Origin: JAXLYE01 sp046351595 | GTDB lineage: Bacteria > Myxococcota_A > Polyangia > Palsa-1104 > JAEUJZ01 | Assembly (NCBI GenBank): GCA_046351595.1 | Contig: JAXLYE010000001.1 | Location: 496,001 to 560,000 of the forward strand | Reading direction: 5' to 3' | Length of the DNA: 64,000 nucleotides | Part shown: piece after piece, positions 17,517 through 26,809 of the stretch | Layout: each line of letters starts with the position of its first letter | Numbering within the stretch: position 1 is the first letter of the stretch | The notes under the pieces: model-generated | Seen by the model: only the letters and a program-made list of their open reading frames with translations | Told to the model about the DNA's origin: nothing | The model's database searches: none | Made by a program: the position numbers and the translations under genes

Positions 17517-19262
17517 TCAGGGGTTCGGCGTCGCCGGGGTCGCGGGCGTCACGTCCTCGGGCGGCGCCGCGTAGCGGAAGCCGTCGCTCAGGACCAGGTG
17601 GCGCAGCAGCGCCGGGAAGCGGCCGCCGGACTGCCCGAGCCGTGCGCCCAGGCCGAGCACCAGCTCCTGCTCCTCGGCGAGCTCGAGGTGGCCGGTGGCG
17701 TAGCGGTAGAGCTGCCGCGCCATGCACAGCACGAGCCGCGGGTTTTTGCGCAGCGCCGCGCCGAGCTCTGCCGCGCCCTGCACCGCCCGCCCCTCGAGCT
17801 CGGCGCTGGCGTCGATCAAGAGGTCGCCGTCGCGCTCGCGGAAGGCGCCGAGCGCGTCGAAGTTCTCGAGCGACAGGCCGAGCGGATCCATCAGGCTGTG
17901 GCAGCCGCGGCACGCCGGGTCCTGGCGGTGCGCCTCGAGCCGCTGGCGCAGCGTCGTCTTCTGCCCCATCGGCGGCGCCGGCAGCGACGTGCTGACCCCG
18001 GGCGGCGGCGGCGGGATGTCCTGGCACAACAGGTACTCGCGGATGAAGCGGCCGCGCAGCGTCGGTGACGTCACGCTCTGGTGGGCGTTGAGCGCGAGCA
18101 CCCCGGCCATGCCGAGCAGCCCCGCGCGCGGCCCGCCCGCGCCGTGCTCCGCCTTCGCGAAGCCGTCGGGCCCGGGCGGCGGCACGTCCTTGAGTCCGTA
18201 GAGCGCGCCGAGCTCCGGCGTCACGAACGTCTGCGTCGTCGTCAACAGGTCGCGCAGGTCGCGCTCGCCGTCGAGCGCCAGCGACAGCGCCACGCGCTCG
18301 ACCTCGCCGCGCATCGCCGCGAACAGCGCCGGGCTGGCCTTGGGGAAGGCCGCCGCGTCCTTGCTCAGCGTGTCGAGCCGCTCGAGCTTCAGGTACTCGG
18401 TGAAGAAGCGGCCGACGCCGGCGCGCGCGCGCTCGGAGCGCAGCAGGCGCTCGAGCTGCAGCACGAGGCCCGCGTCCTCGTGGAGCTCGCCGTGCTCCGC
18501 GGCATCGAGCAGCTCGTCGTCGGGCGGCCCGTTCCAGACGAGGTACGAGAGGCGGCTCGCCAGCTCGAAGCCGGTGTAGCGCAGGCGCGGCGCGGTCGGC
18601 GCCGGCTCGGGCTCTCCCTCGACGGGCACGGGCGGCGGCACCGGCTCGCCGATCTCGACGCGGTACAGGAAGCTAGGCGACTGCAGCACCGCCGCCACCG
18701 TGAACTCCAGCGCCTTCCACGCATCGCCCAGCGTCGCCCCGAGCTCGGTCCTGAGCGCCATCAGCGACGAGATCTCATCGGGCCGCAGCGTCCGCCGGTA
18801 GGCGCGGCGGCCGAAGCGTGCGAGGAAGTCGCGGGCGCAGGCATCGCCCGGCTCGGCCTTGACCTCGCAGCCGACGAGCTTCATCCGCCGCCCCGGCTCC
18901 AGCGCCTGCGCCGCAAGGTCGTAGGCCGCGGCCTCGTACTGCTCGGCCGCGCGCGGCGCCACCGTCAGCTCGCCGGCGCCGACCGTCGAGTAGCCGTGCA
19001 GCGGCGTGTCCGCCTCGAGGTCCGCCGGCACGCGGACGTCATCGCCGAGCAGCGCGCGCACCGTCTCGCGGTACTGCGTGCGGGTCAGGCGGTACAGCCG
19101 CGCCGGCGCCGCGGCGAGCGAAGGCGGCGACGGCTCGCCCGGGACGAAGCCCGACTGCTCGCAGCTTACGCTCAGAGTGAGCGGCAGCAGCGCGAGCGAC
19201 CCGAGCAGGCGGCGGGGCCGAGTGGAGCGGGACCGGAGGGGGGGCGGGTTCTTGCCGGACAT
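17517..19262 (-). CDS. DUF1587/1592/1588/1585 c-heme-type lipoprotein
   Basis: 581 residues. The signal peptide carries a lipobox-like LSVSC. The body follows the planctomycete/myxobacterial order DUF1587-DUF1595-DUF1592-DUF1588-DUF1585: LYRLTRTQYRETVRALLGD near 55, FGRRAYRRTLRPDEI near 150, RLSYLVWNGPPDDELL near 235, RGRFIREYLLCQDIPPPPPG near 400, then DPACRGCHSLMDPLG near 450. That last segment contains a single CxxCH, the c-type heme attachment motif. A periplasmic redox or electron-transfer role coupled to the DUF1552 partner is likely, but the substrate is unknown. It is the first gene of a leftward operon. Confidence 0.9.
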   Translation of the reverse strand: MSGKNPPPLRSRSTRPRRLLGSLALLPLTLSVSCEQSGFVPGEPSPPSLAAAPARLYRLTRTQYRETVRALLGDDVRVPADLEADTPLHGYSTVGAGELTVAPRAAEQYEAAAYDLAAQALEPGRRMKLVGCEVKAEPGDACARDFLARFGRRAYRRTLRPDEISSLMALRTELGATLGDAWKALEFTVAAVLQSPSFLYRVEIGEPVPPPVPVEGEPEPAPTAPRLRYTGFELASRLSYLVWNGPPDDELLDAAEHGELHEDAGLVLQLERLLRSERARAGVGRFFTEYLKLERLDTLSKDAAAFPKASPALFAAMRGEVERVALSLALDGERDLRDLLTTTQTFVTPELGALYGLKDVPPPGPDGFAKAEHGAGGPRAGLLGMAGVLALNAHQSVTSPTLRGRFIREYLLCQDIPPPPPGVSTSLPAPPMGQKTTLRQRLEAHRQDPACRGCHSLMDPLGLSLENFDALGAFRERDGDLLIDASAELEGRAVQGAAELGAALRKNPRLVLCMARQLYRYATGHLELAEEQELVLGLGARLGQSGGRFPALLRHLVLSDGFRYAAPPEDVTPATPATPNP

Positions 19263-19355
19263 GTGAGGGCGCTCCTAACGGGGCGGACCTTAACACAGGA
19301 GCCCTACGGCAAGCGGCGCCACGAGCAGGCGGGCGCAGCGACGGGCGGGCGGCTT

Positions 19356-20489
19356 CTAGTCGCGCGCGACGCGGACCTCGGTGGACTCCTTCGCCACGTC
19401 CTTGTCGGTGCACGGCCGGCTCGGTGCCAGCGACACCCACGGGCTGCAGGCCAGCTCACGGCCGCCGCGCAGCCAGGTCACGCCGGCGCCGGGCGGGCTG
19501 GGGCAGGCGGCTTGGCTGCCGCCCTCCAGGTGCTCGATCGCTTCGCACTTGAGCGCGCCGTGCAGCGCCTTGTGCAGCGCCGGCTGGTCGCGACGGAACA
19601 GCGCGCCGCCGACCTGCAGACCGGCGGCGGTGCGGCTGACGCTGTAGTCGATCAGGGCGAGCGCGCCGCTCACGAAGCGCAGCCGGTAGGCGACCACGTC
19701 GCTGCCCGGCTCCGCCACCGAGGTCCAGCCCGCCGCGTCGAGCGGCGTGTGGCGCAGCCCGGTGCGCTCGAGCTCCTCGACGCGCTGGCCGAGCTGGAAC
19801 GGACCGATGCCCTGGCCCGGGCGCAGGACCGGCGGTGCGCTGGCCGCGTCGGCGCTGGGCGTCGCGGGCCGGCTCCCGGGCTTGGCCGCGCGCACCGCCT
19901 GCTCGATCGCGGCGAGCAGCGGCGGCCGCAGCACACCGACGATGCGGGTGCCGTTGACGAGCCACTGCGGGCTGCCCGTCAGGTGCGCGAGCTCGACGTC
20001 CTTCTGGCTGCGCGCCACGCGCTCCTGCCAGCGGCCGCGGATCAGCTCTTCCTCGAACCGCTCGGCCGCACCGGCGCCGACCCGCGCCGCGACCGCGGCC
20101 AGGTACGAGGCGTCGCGGCTGCCGCGGTAGGGCGTGACCGTCTCGGCGAACTGCAGGAAGGCCTCGGCGCCGGCGAGCTCGAAGACGCCGTGCGCCGCCT
20201 GCGCCGTCAGCGCCGCGCCCTGGTGGTAGGCCATCGGGAAGTCGCGCACGAGGATGCGCACCTCGTCCGGCCAGCTGCGGCGGATCTGGCGCAGCAGCGG
20301 CCCGACGGTGTCCGGGTAGACGTAGTAGTACTCCAGGTACGCGATCAGCGTCACCGGCGCGCCCGGGCGGCCCAGGGCGATGTCGTCCTTGCGCTCGGCC
20401 AGGACCTCGGCCGGCACCGGGGCCTGGGCGCGCGCGGGCGCGGACGCCAGCGCGGCGAGCAGGCCGCCGACGATCAGCAGCTTCTTCAT
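19356..20489 (-). CDS. Secreted DsbA-fold protein lacking CXXC, with extra C-terminal domain
   Basis: 377 residues with a clear signal peptide (MKKLLIVGGLLAALASAPAR). Residues 35-205 have the DsbA layout: GAPVTLIAYLEYYYVYPDT, helical insert, then the cis-Pro loop GSPQWLVNGTRIVG. Where active DsbA proteins have DxxCPxCK, this one reads EYYYVYPDT, so both catalytic cysteines are absent. A linker leads to a second domain (about 225-377) opening GIGPFQLGQRVEEL, with four Cys near the end (LKCEA, AACPS, LACSP, SRPCT). It cannot be a thiol oxidase in the usual way and may bind peptides or act as a scaffold or chaperone. It stands alone. Confidence 0.85.
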   Translation of the reverse strand: MKKLLIVGGLLAALASAPARAQAPVPAEVLAERKDDIALGRPGAPVTLIAYLEYYYVYPDTVGPLLRQIRRSWPDEVRILVRDFPMAYHQGAALTAQAAHGVFELAGAEAFLQFAETVTPYRGSRDASYLAAVAARVGAGAAERFEEELIRGRWQERVARSQKDVELAHLTGSPQWLVNGTRIVGVLRPPLLAAIEQAVRAAKPGSRPATPSADAASAPPVLRPGQGIGPFQLGQRVEELERTGLRHTPLDAAGWTSVAEPGSDVVAYRLRFVSGALALIDYSVSRTAAGLQVGGALFRRDQPALHKALHGALKCEAIEHLEGGSQAACPSPPGAGVTWLRGGRELACSPWVSLAPSRPCTDKDVAKESTEVRVARD

Positions 20490-20582
20490 CGGAGTTTCCT
20501 CAATCGGAGCTCGGAGCGGACAGGCAGCGGGGAGCCGGACGCCGCGCCTTCGGGGGACGCGGCGCCGGGCCGACCGCGGGGG

Positions 20583-23500
20583 CTACAGCCCGAGGTGGCG
20601 GCGGATGGTGAAGCACTCCTCGGTGACCGAGAAGTGGATGAGCTCGAGCAGCCGCTGCTTGGGCGACTGCCGGCTCGCCCCCGGCGGGTCCGTGGCCAGG
20701 AGCAGCGCCGCGGTCTCCAGGTCGCCGCACAAGAGGAAGCCGGCGCGCACCGCCGTCAGATCCGAGCCGCCGAGCCACAGCGCCGCCGCCTCCTCGCCCG
20801 AGGGGGCCTGGCCCTCGGTCAGCGAGCGGGCGATGCGGACGAGCTGCTCCTGCGCCGGCTGCAGCAGCGCGCCCTTCAGGCCCCGCGCCGTCTCCTGCAC
20901 CCGCGCCGAGCCGCCCGCGCCGCCGACGCCGGCCGCGCACAGCGCCGAGTCGACGATGAGCCCGAGCTGCGCCGCCGTCGGGTAGACCGCGCGCAGCGCG
21001 CGCTCGGGCCGGAGCAGCGTCGCGATCCGCCCGAACTCGTACAGCGCCTCACGCTCGGGCCGCTTGCCGTCGAGCAGCGCCGGGGACAGCTCCGCGCACA
21101 GGGCCGGGCTCGCGCCGGGCGTGCCCTTCTCCAGCGCCACCAGCAGCCGGAACGGCTCGCTCGCGGCCTCGGAGTCGGAGCTCCCCCGGCCCTCGGCGCG
21201 CGTGTAGACCTCGGGCGACTCGGTGTCCAGCATCTCGAAGGCGTAGCGCAGCGCCTTGGGCGCAAACTGCGCGCCCGACAGATCGACGCGGTTGCGGCTG
21301 CCCAGCCCGAGCTCGGCGCGCGGCCGGCCGTGGCCCGGCAGCGTCACCTTCAGCACCAGCGAGAACAGCGCCGAGAGCCGCGGATCCTCCTCGGGGTGCG
21401 CGAGCAGGCGCCACAGCTCCTTGGACAGCGGCCGGGTCGCCGGCCGAAGCGGCCGCTCGCGCAGCTCGCGCACCAGCTCCTCGTCGCTGGCCTCGCCCTG
21501 CCTGAGCAGCTGCAGCGCCGCCGCCACGGCCTGCGCCTTGTCGCGCTGCCCGGTCTGCCCGTAAAGCTCCTTGAGCGCGCGGTAGCTCGCGAGCTCGCCC
21601 TTGTGCCGCACGAGGATCTTCTGGTGCTGCTCGATCGCCTTGTCGCGCAGGTCCGCGCCACCGCCGATCTTGCCCGCGCCGACGTTGGAGCCGAGCGCCG
21701 AGTAGATCGCGGCCAGCTGGCGCTGCCGGTCGAGGTTCGCGGGCTCCAGCGCCACCGTCACCTCGAAGGCGGCCAGGCCGGTCTGCGGATCGCCCAGGCG
21801 CTGCAGGCACAGCCGCGACAGCGCGGTCCACAGCCGCAGCCGCTCGGCGCGCTGCTTGGGCGTGTCCGCCCCGTCGGGGCCGAGCGCCTTGATCTTGCGC
21901 TGGTAGGCGCGCAGGAGCTCCTTGGGATCATCGAGCTCGGTGGCCAGCGCCTCGATCGCGTCCAGGCACTTCACCAGGCTCGAGTCGTCGTCGAGCGCCG
22001 AGTGGAACAGCTTCAGCGCCCGCGGCAGGTCGCCGAGCTCGTCGCGGTAGATGAGCGCCGCGGTCTGCTTGAAGCGCGCCCGCCGCGACTCCTTCTTCTC
22101 GCCCTCGACCAGGTCCTCGAGCACGCCCGCGGCCTCGGCCCACATGCGGCTGGCGCCGTAGACCTCGAGCAGCTTGTGCAGGATCGTCAGCGACCCGGGC
22201 ATGAGCGCCAGGCCGTCCTTGTACGCGGCGATCGCGTCCTCGGGCTGCCCGAGCGGCCCGGCGAGCAGGTCGCCGATCTCGCTGTACAGCGCCGCGCGCT
22301 CCTGGCTGACGTCGCGCAGCGCCGGCGAGCTGCCCGAGCGCGCCGCGATCCCCGGGCTCGACGTCGAGAACTCGCCGCTTTGGCCGAGCAGCACGCGCAA
22401 CAGCGCCTGCCGGCAGGCCAGCTTCTCCGTCGGCGGCAGGCTGTCCATCTGGCGCAGCGCCTGCAGCGCGCCGGGGTGCAGCGGATCGATCTCCAGCGCC
22501 TTGTACAGCGCCGTGCCCGCGGCCTCGTCGTGCCCGAGCTTGTGCTCCGCGGCGCCGAGCGTCGCCAGGAGCTCCGCCCGCTCCCCCGGCAGAAGGCTCG
22601 CCTCGTGCTCGCGCAGCGCCGTCTCGCACGCCTGCTTGGCGTCGACGAACTGCCCGGTCTCCATGAGCAGCGGGATCAGCCCGCGCAGCGCCTGGAGGTG
22701 CGTCGGCACGAGCTCCAGCGCCCGCCGGTACGCGCGCCGCGCCTTGTCGCGCAGCCCCGACAGCAGCGCCGCCTGCCCGAGCCGGCACAGCCGAACCACC
22801 GTCACCGACGGCTCCGCCTCCTTGCGCGTCAGGATCTCGAGCAGCGGCACCGCCTGCTCGTGCTGCCCGGCCTGGAGGTACAGCTCGACCGCACCCTGCG
22901 CCGCGTCCGCGCTCTCGGGATCGAGCTCGAGCGCCTGCTTGAACAGCTCGCCCGCGCGCTCGCGATCCTCGACGCCGAGGTGCTGGTGCGCGGCCTCGAC
23001 CAGGAACTTGATCTTGCCGATGCGGTTCTGGGTGTGCCCGGCCGCCTCGGCAAACAGCTTGGCGGCGCGCAGCGGCTCGCCGCGCTCGCGGTACAGATCC
23101 GCCAGCGCCGCCGCCGTCGGCACGTGATCCGGCAGGATCTCCAGCGCCCGCACGAAGTGCTCCTCGGCCGCCTGCGGCTGCCCGAGCCGCCCGCGGCAGA
23201 TCCGCGCCGCCTCGTTGTACAGGCCGACCTTGGTGCTCTTGTCGTCGATGAGGTGGGCGCGCTTGACCAGCATGCGCACCGCCTCCTCGTGCTGCTCGGT
23301 GGCCTGGAAGAGCCGCGCCAGCGCCTCGATGGCGCCGCCGTGCTCGGGCTCGACCTCGAGCACCTTCTGCCACGCCGCGATCGCGGCCTTTGCCTCGGCG
23401 CGCAGCTTCTCGGCATCGCCGGCCGGCACGTCGACCTCGTGCACCTTCGCCAGCGCCGCCCAGGTCGCGACGGTGTCGGCGCGGCTCGCGGCGTGCGCGG

Positions 23501-25724
23501 CGTGGCGCGTGAGCGTCGAGATGAGCTCCGGCCACTTCTTCTCCTGCCGGTACAGGCGCGAGAGCCCGCGGTACGCGTCCTCGGCCCCGGCATCGACGCG
23601 GAGGATCTTCTCCAGGCACGCCTCGGCCTGCGCGGTGTGGCCCGGCAGCTCCTCGTGCTCGGCGACCAGGCGGCGGTACAGCGTCAGCCGCTCCTTGTCC
23701 GACGGCACGTGGTCGGCCAGCGCCTCGAGCGTGCCCAGGTACTGATCCGACAGCCCGCCCTCAGCGGTGTACAGCTTCTCCAGCGCCCGCAGCGCCTCGA
23801 CGCGCACGTCCTTCGTCTCGGCCGCCGCCTTCTCGACCGCCTCCCAGCGCGCGATCGAGGCCTTGCGCTCGGTCGTGTGCTCGGTGTGCAGCTGCGCCGC
23901 CTCGCGCCGCGCCCGCAGGCCGCCCTCGGCGTCGCCCGCGCCCTCCAGCGCCGCCGCCTTGTCGTCGAGCAGCGCGATCAGGTCGGTCCAGTTGCTGGCG
24001 CGCCGCAGCGCGTGCTCCAGCGCCAGAAGCACGTCGCGGCTCGCCGGGTCCACGGCCCGCCCCTTCTTATACGCCGCCGCCGCCGAGATGCCGTCCGACA
24101 GGCGCGTCTCGTAGACCTCGCCGGCCTCCAGGTACAGATCCAGGCGCTTGTCCTTGCCCTCGTCGCTCGACTCGAGCGCGTCGGCGAGCTGCACCAGCGT
24201 CTCGGCCAGGTCCTTCCACTTCTCGGCGCGGCGCAAGAGCTCGGCGCGCAGGGTCAGCATCTGCCGCCGCACGCCCGCGTCCCGCACCTCGAGCCGCTGC
24301 GCCTCGGACAGCGAGGCCAGCGCGTACTCAACGTGGGAGAGCTTGTCGCCGTACAGGCGCGCGATGCGCAGCCACGCCTCGGGGCGCTGCGTAAGCGGCA
24401 GCGCCGGCACCAGCTCGCGCAGCGCCTGGAGCAGCTCGACCCACGAGCCGCTCGCGCCGGCCAGCCGCTCGACCTCGGCGTACAGCGCCGGCTCCGGCGA
24501 CTCTTTATAGGCCGCCAGCAGCGAGTGGAACGCCTCGGCGAGCTGGCCCTTGTCGTGCTCGAACAGCGCCGCCACCTTCTGCAGGCAGCGGGCGCGCCCC
24601 TGGGCGCTCGCCTCGACCTCCATGCGCCCGAGCCACAGCTCGATCAGGCGGTCCGCGTCCTTCTGCTCGGTCAGCCGCTCCTCGATCGCGGCGAGCTTGG
24701 CCACCGCGTCCCCCTGCTCCGGCTCCTGCTGCAGCACGCGCAGCCAGCCGAGCAGGTCGTCGTCGTCGGGCAGCGCCTCGCCCGTGGCGTCGCCGACCGC
24801 GGCCTTGAGCGCGCGCAGGAGGCCCAGCTCGTCCGCGTCGCGCAGCACGCGCACGCCGTAGGCCGCCTCGAGCTCCTCGGCCACCCCGGCCGGCAGCCCG
24901 GGCAGCACCGCGAAGTGCTGCGGCCCGTCCGCGTGCGCCGCGCCGCCGTGCGCCGGCAGGAGGACCCGCGACAGCACCAGCTCGAGATCCGGGTCGCGCG
25001 GGTCGAAGCCGACGAGCAGCAGCGTGCGCTTCTGCGCCAGGTCGACGAGCACCCCGCGCACGCCGTCCGAGCGCAGCGCCGCGTCGATCTCGGCCTCGGA
25101 GAACAGCACGTCGCGGCCGCTCACGCCGTCGCCCAAGAGCTGCAGCACGTAGCGCCCGCGGCCCTCGCTGCGCACCCGCTCGGCCGTCGCTGCGGTGTAG
25201 ACCGCGGGGCTGGCGGCGCCGCCGTCGGCCGCTGCCTGCCCGAGCGCGCGGCCGATGCCGTCGTCGAGCGCGGTGCTCAGCACGGCGCGGAACGGCAGCC
25301 GCGCGCACAGCCCGTCGACCTCGCCCGAGCCCGTCTGCCCGCGCAGCGCCTCGGCCAGCGCCGACGGGAACTGCTCGCCCAGGCGGCGCTTGACCAGGCC
25401 GCTGACCCACAGCGGCCGCGAGCCCAGCAGGCCCCGCGCCTCGCTGCCGTCGGGACCGAGCCGCGACAGCAGCTGCTCGACCAGCGACCGGAACGACGGC
25501 CGGCCGCCGAGCGCGCTACCGGCGCACAGCACGACCCGCCCCGCGAGCAGCCGCGCCGCCAGGCTCTGCACGTCGGGATCCGCGCCCGCGCCGCCTGGAT
25601 CTCCCTCCATCCCCCCGAGAACCGACCCGGTCACCGGCGCCGCGTGCGTCGCCGGCTCTCCTTCAAGCCCGGGCGCACGCCCGGCCTGGCTAACATCACG
25701 AGCAGAAGAGTGCTTTTTGGCCAT
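20583..25724 (-). CDS. Giant SIR2-like/TPR repeat protein
   Basis: 1,713 residues. Residues about 52-255 look like a SIR2-like Rossmann domain: VVLCAGSALGGRPSFRSLVE, FRAVLSTALDDGIGRAL, YVLQLLGDGVSGRDVLFSEA and TLLLVGFDPRDPDLELVL stand where SIR2 proteins have GAGxS, TTNYD, HG and GYSxxD. The TTN and HG residues needed for NAD cleavage are replaced (STA, LG). Residues about 330-1290 are many TPR-like helical repeats. The last ~400 residues are a separate region without recognised motifs. The protein is probably cytosolic, with no signal peptide. It may be a large protein-interaction platform; an NADase defence role is less likely because of the missing residues. It is divergent from the gene at 25990. 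Confidence 0.85.
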   Translation of the reverse strand: MAKKHSSARDVSQAGRAPGLEGEPATHAAPVTGSVLGGMEGDPGGAGADPDVQSLAARLLAGRVVLCAGSALGGRPSFRSLVEQLLSRLGPDGSEARGLLGSRPLWVSGLVKRRLGEQFPSALAEALRGQTGSGEVDGLCARLPFRAVLSTALDDGIGRALGQAAADGGAASPAVYTAATAERVRSEGRGRYVLQLLGDGVSGRDVLFSEAEIDAALRSDGVRGVLVDLAQKRTLLLVGFDPRDPDLELVLSRVLLPAHGGAAHADGPQHFAVLPGLPAGVAEELEAAYGVRVLRDADELGLLRALKAAVGDATGEALPDDDDLLGWLRVLQQEPEQGDAVAKLAAIEERLTEQKDADRLIELWLGRMEVEASAQGRARCLQKVAALFEHDKGQLAEAFHSLLAAYKESPEPALYAEVERLAGASGSWVELLQALRELVPALPLTQRPEAWLRIARLYGDKLSHVEYALASLSEAQRLEVRDAGVRRQMLTLRAELLRRAEKWKDLAETLVQLADALESSDEGKDKRLDLYLEAGEVYETRLSDGISAAAAYKKGRAVDPASRDVLLALEHALRRASNWTDLIALLDDKAAALEGAGDAEGGLRARREAAQLHTEHTTERKASIARWEAVEKAAAETKDVRVEALRALEKLYTAEGGLSDQYLGTLEALADHVPSDKERLTLYRRLVAEHEELPGHTAQAEACLEKILRVDAGAEDAYRGLSRLYRQEKKWPELISTLTRHAAHAASRADTVATWAALAKVHEVDVPAGDAEKLRAEAKAAIAAWQKVLEVEPEHGGAIEALARLFQATEQHEEAVRMLVKRAHLIDDKSTKVGLYNEAARICRGRLGQPQAAEEHFVRALEILPDHVPTAAALADLYRERGEPLRAAKLFAEAAGHTQNRIGKIKFLVEAAHQHLGVEDRERAGELFKQALELDPESADAAQGAVELYLQAGQHEQAVPLLEILTRKEAEPSVTVVRLCRLGQAALLSGLRDKARRAYRRALELVPTHLQALRGLIPLLMETGQFVDAKQACETALREHEASLLPGERAELLATLGAAEHKLGHDEAAGTALYKALEIDPLHPGALQALRQMDSLPPTEKLACRQALLRVLLGQSGEFSTSSPGIAARSGSSPALRDVSQERAALYSEIGDLLAGPLGQPEDAIAAYKDGLALMPGSLTILHKLLEVYGASRMWAEAAGVLEDLVEGEKKESRRARFKQTAALIYRDELGDLPRALKLFHSALDDDSSLVKCLDAIEALATELDDPKELLRAYQRKIKALGPDGADTPKQRAERLRLWTALSRLCLQRLGDPQTGLAAFEVTVALEPANLDRQRQLAAIYSALGSNVGAGKIGGGADLRDKAIEQHQKILVRHKGELASYRALKELYGQTGQRDKAQAVAAALQLLRQGEASDEELVRELRERPLRPATRPLSKELWRLLAHPEEDPRLSALFSLVLKVTLPGHGRPRAELGLGSRNRVDLSGAQFAPKALRYAFEMLDTESPEVYTRAEGRGSSDSEAASEPFRLLVALEKGTPGASPALCAELSPALLDGKRPEREALYEFGRIATLLRPERALRAVYPTAAQLGLIVDSALCAAGVGGAGGSARVQETARGLKGALLQPAQEQLVRIARSLTEGQAPSGEEAAALWLGGSDLTAVRAGFLLCGDLETAALLLATDPPGASRQSPKQRLLELIHFSVTEECFTIRRHLGL

Positions 25725-25805
25725 TCCGGGCTGCGTATCACAGACCGTTTCACCCGTTCAACCCTCTGCAGTAGGGGCCTTTTCCAGCCCACCGCCTGGT
25801 CGCGA

Positions 25806-25863
25806 ATGACCTGAAAAAACCCCGACCGGGTCACATGGGCCGCCGCCGGCCGGGTCAGGTCAT
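25806..25863. promoter_or_regulatory. Inverted repeat in divergent promoter region
   Basis: ATGACCTGA (25806-25814) and its exact complement TCAGGTCAT (25855-25863) flank a GC-rich core that itself contains near-symmetric CCCGACCGGG and GGCCGGG. It lies in the 265-bp gap between the divergent SIR2-like/TPR gene and the gene at 25990, so it could be a shared operator or a hairpin in the leader of the rightward gene. Confidence 0.4.
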
Positions 25864-25989
25864 GAGCGCTCCCGGGCGCCGCCTGCAAGATCCGGCCGGA
25901 TCCGGGCGCGGCCTGTGAAGCAGGAGATTGACGCTGGCGCCCGCCAGCTGGTAGTAGCTGCGCCATCACGTCCACAAAGAAGGCATACC

Positions 25990-26742
25990 GTGCGCTGGGC
26001 CGTGTTTGACGAGCTGGTCGCCCGCGCCGCGCAGGACGAGGCCGAGCTGCGCCTGGCGCGTGCCGAGTGGGGCCAGGCCACCGGCAAGGTCCACCCCGAG
26101 CACGAGCTGTATGCCGAGCGCAGCGACGCGTTCCTCGAGTGGTTCGTGCTGGAGCGGCGCGCGCCCGCGCCTTCGCCTTTCGATGGGCTGACCTTCGTCG
26201 AGCGCGAGCTCGTGCGCCTCTTGCGCGAGGGCGACCTGGCGACCGCCGCCACCTGCCGCGCCCTGCGCGCCGCCCACCGCAGCCTGTTCCGCGTCGACGA
26301 GGTGCTGACCGAGGCGCGCAGCGCCGCCGCGAGCCCGGCGCCCGGCACACCCGCCGCCGCAGGCCCGGCCGTGCGCGAGCCGACCGGCGGCCTGTACCCG
26401 GGCGAGCTCCTGCTCGAGGACCTGCTCGGCGGCGCGCAGCTCCGGGTGGCCGACGCGCGGCTGCCGTTCGTCCAGGCCGGCGACCTGTTCGAGGCGCGCG
26501 TGCTGCCCGATCCCGAGCCGGCCGGCCCCGGCGCGGCGCCGCGGCTGGTGCTCGGGCGGGCGGTGCTGTTCCACCCGCGCGACGCGGCCAAGGCGGTGCA
26601 GGACCACATCGCGCGGGCGCAGCGGCGGGGCGAGCCGCGGACCGAGCTGCTCGCGCGCCTGTTACGCCTGCGCCTGCGCGCGCTTGCCTACCGGCACGTC
26701 AAGCCGCAGCGAATTTATTCCCAGGCCGATGCGTTACCCTGA
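25990..26742 (+). CDS. Hypothetical soluble protein
   Basis: 250 residues from the GTG at 25990, preferred because AAGAAGG lies 7 bases upstream; an in-frame GTG at 25915 has no clear site. The sequence begins as amphipathic helices (WAVFDELVARAAQDEAELRL, HPEHELYAERSDAFLEWFVL), has an Ala/Pro-rich linker (about 115-130), and then a predicted beta-rich part (LRVADARLPFVQAGDLFEAR, LVLGRAVLFHP). It has no signal peptide, membrane segment or catalytic motif. No family was recognised with certainty. The cyclophilin gene follows after 67 bp on the same strand, so co-transcription is possible. Confidence 0.72.
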   Translation: MRWAVFDELVARAAQDEAELRLARAEWGQATGKVHPEHELYAERSDAFLEWFVLERRAPAPSPFDGLTFVERELVRLLREGDLATAATCRALRAAHRSLFRVDEVLTEARSAAASPAPGTPAAAGPAVREPTGGLYPGELLLEDLLGGAQLRVADARLPFVQAGDLFEARVLPDPEPAGPGAAPRLVLGRAVLFHPRDAAKAVQDHIARAQRRGEPRTELLARLLRLRLRALAYRHVKPQRIYSQADALP

Positions 26743-26809
26743 CAGCCCCGCCCGAGCTCCCAGAAGAGGTGGAGCGGCGGGCCCCGGCGCGAAAGGAGCC
26801 CGAAAGACC

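Noticed and set aside
20583..25724. Active SIR2 anti-phage NADase
   Set aside because: The residues expected for NAD cleavage are substituted and no other defence genes lie nearby, so only a SIR2-like fold is claimed.
18081..25814. A 2,577-residue open frame on the + strand
   Set aside because: It lies antisense to the DUF1592-type, DsbA-fold and TPR genes, is Arg/Leu/Gln/Ala-only low complexity, and exists because stop codons are rare in very GC-rich DNA.
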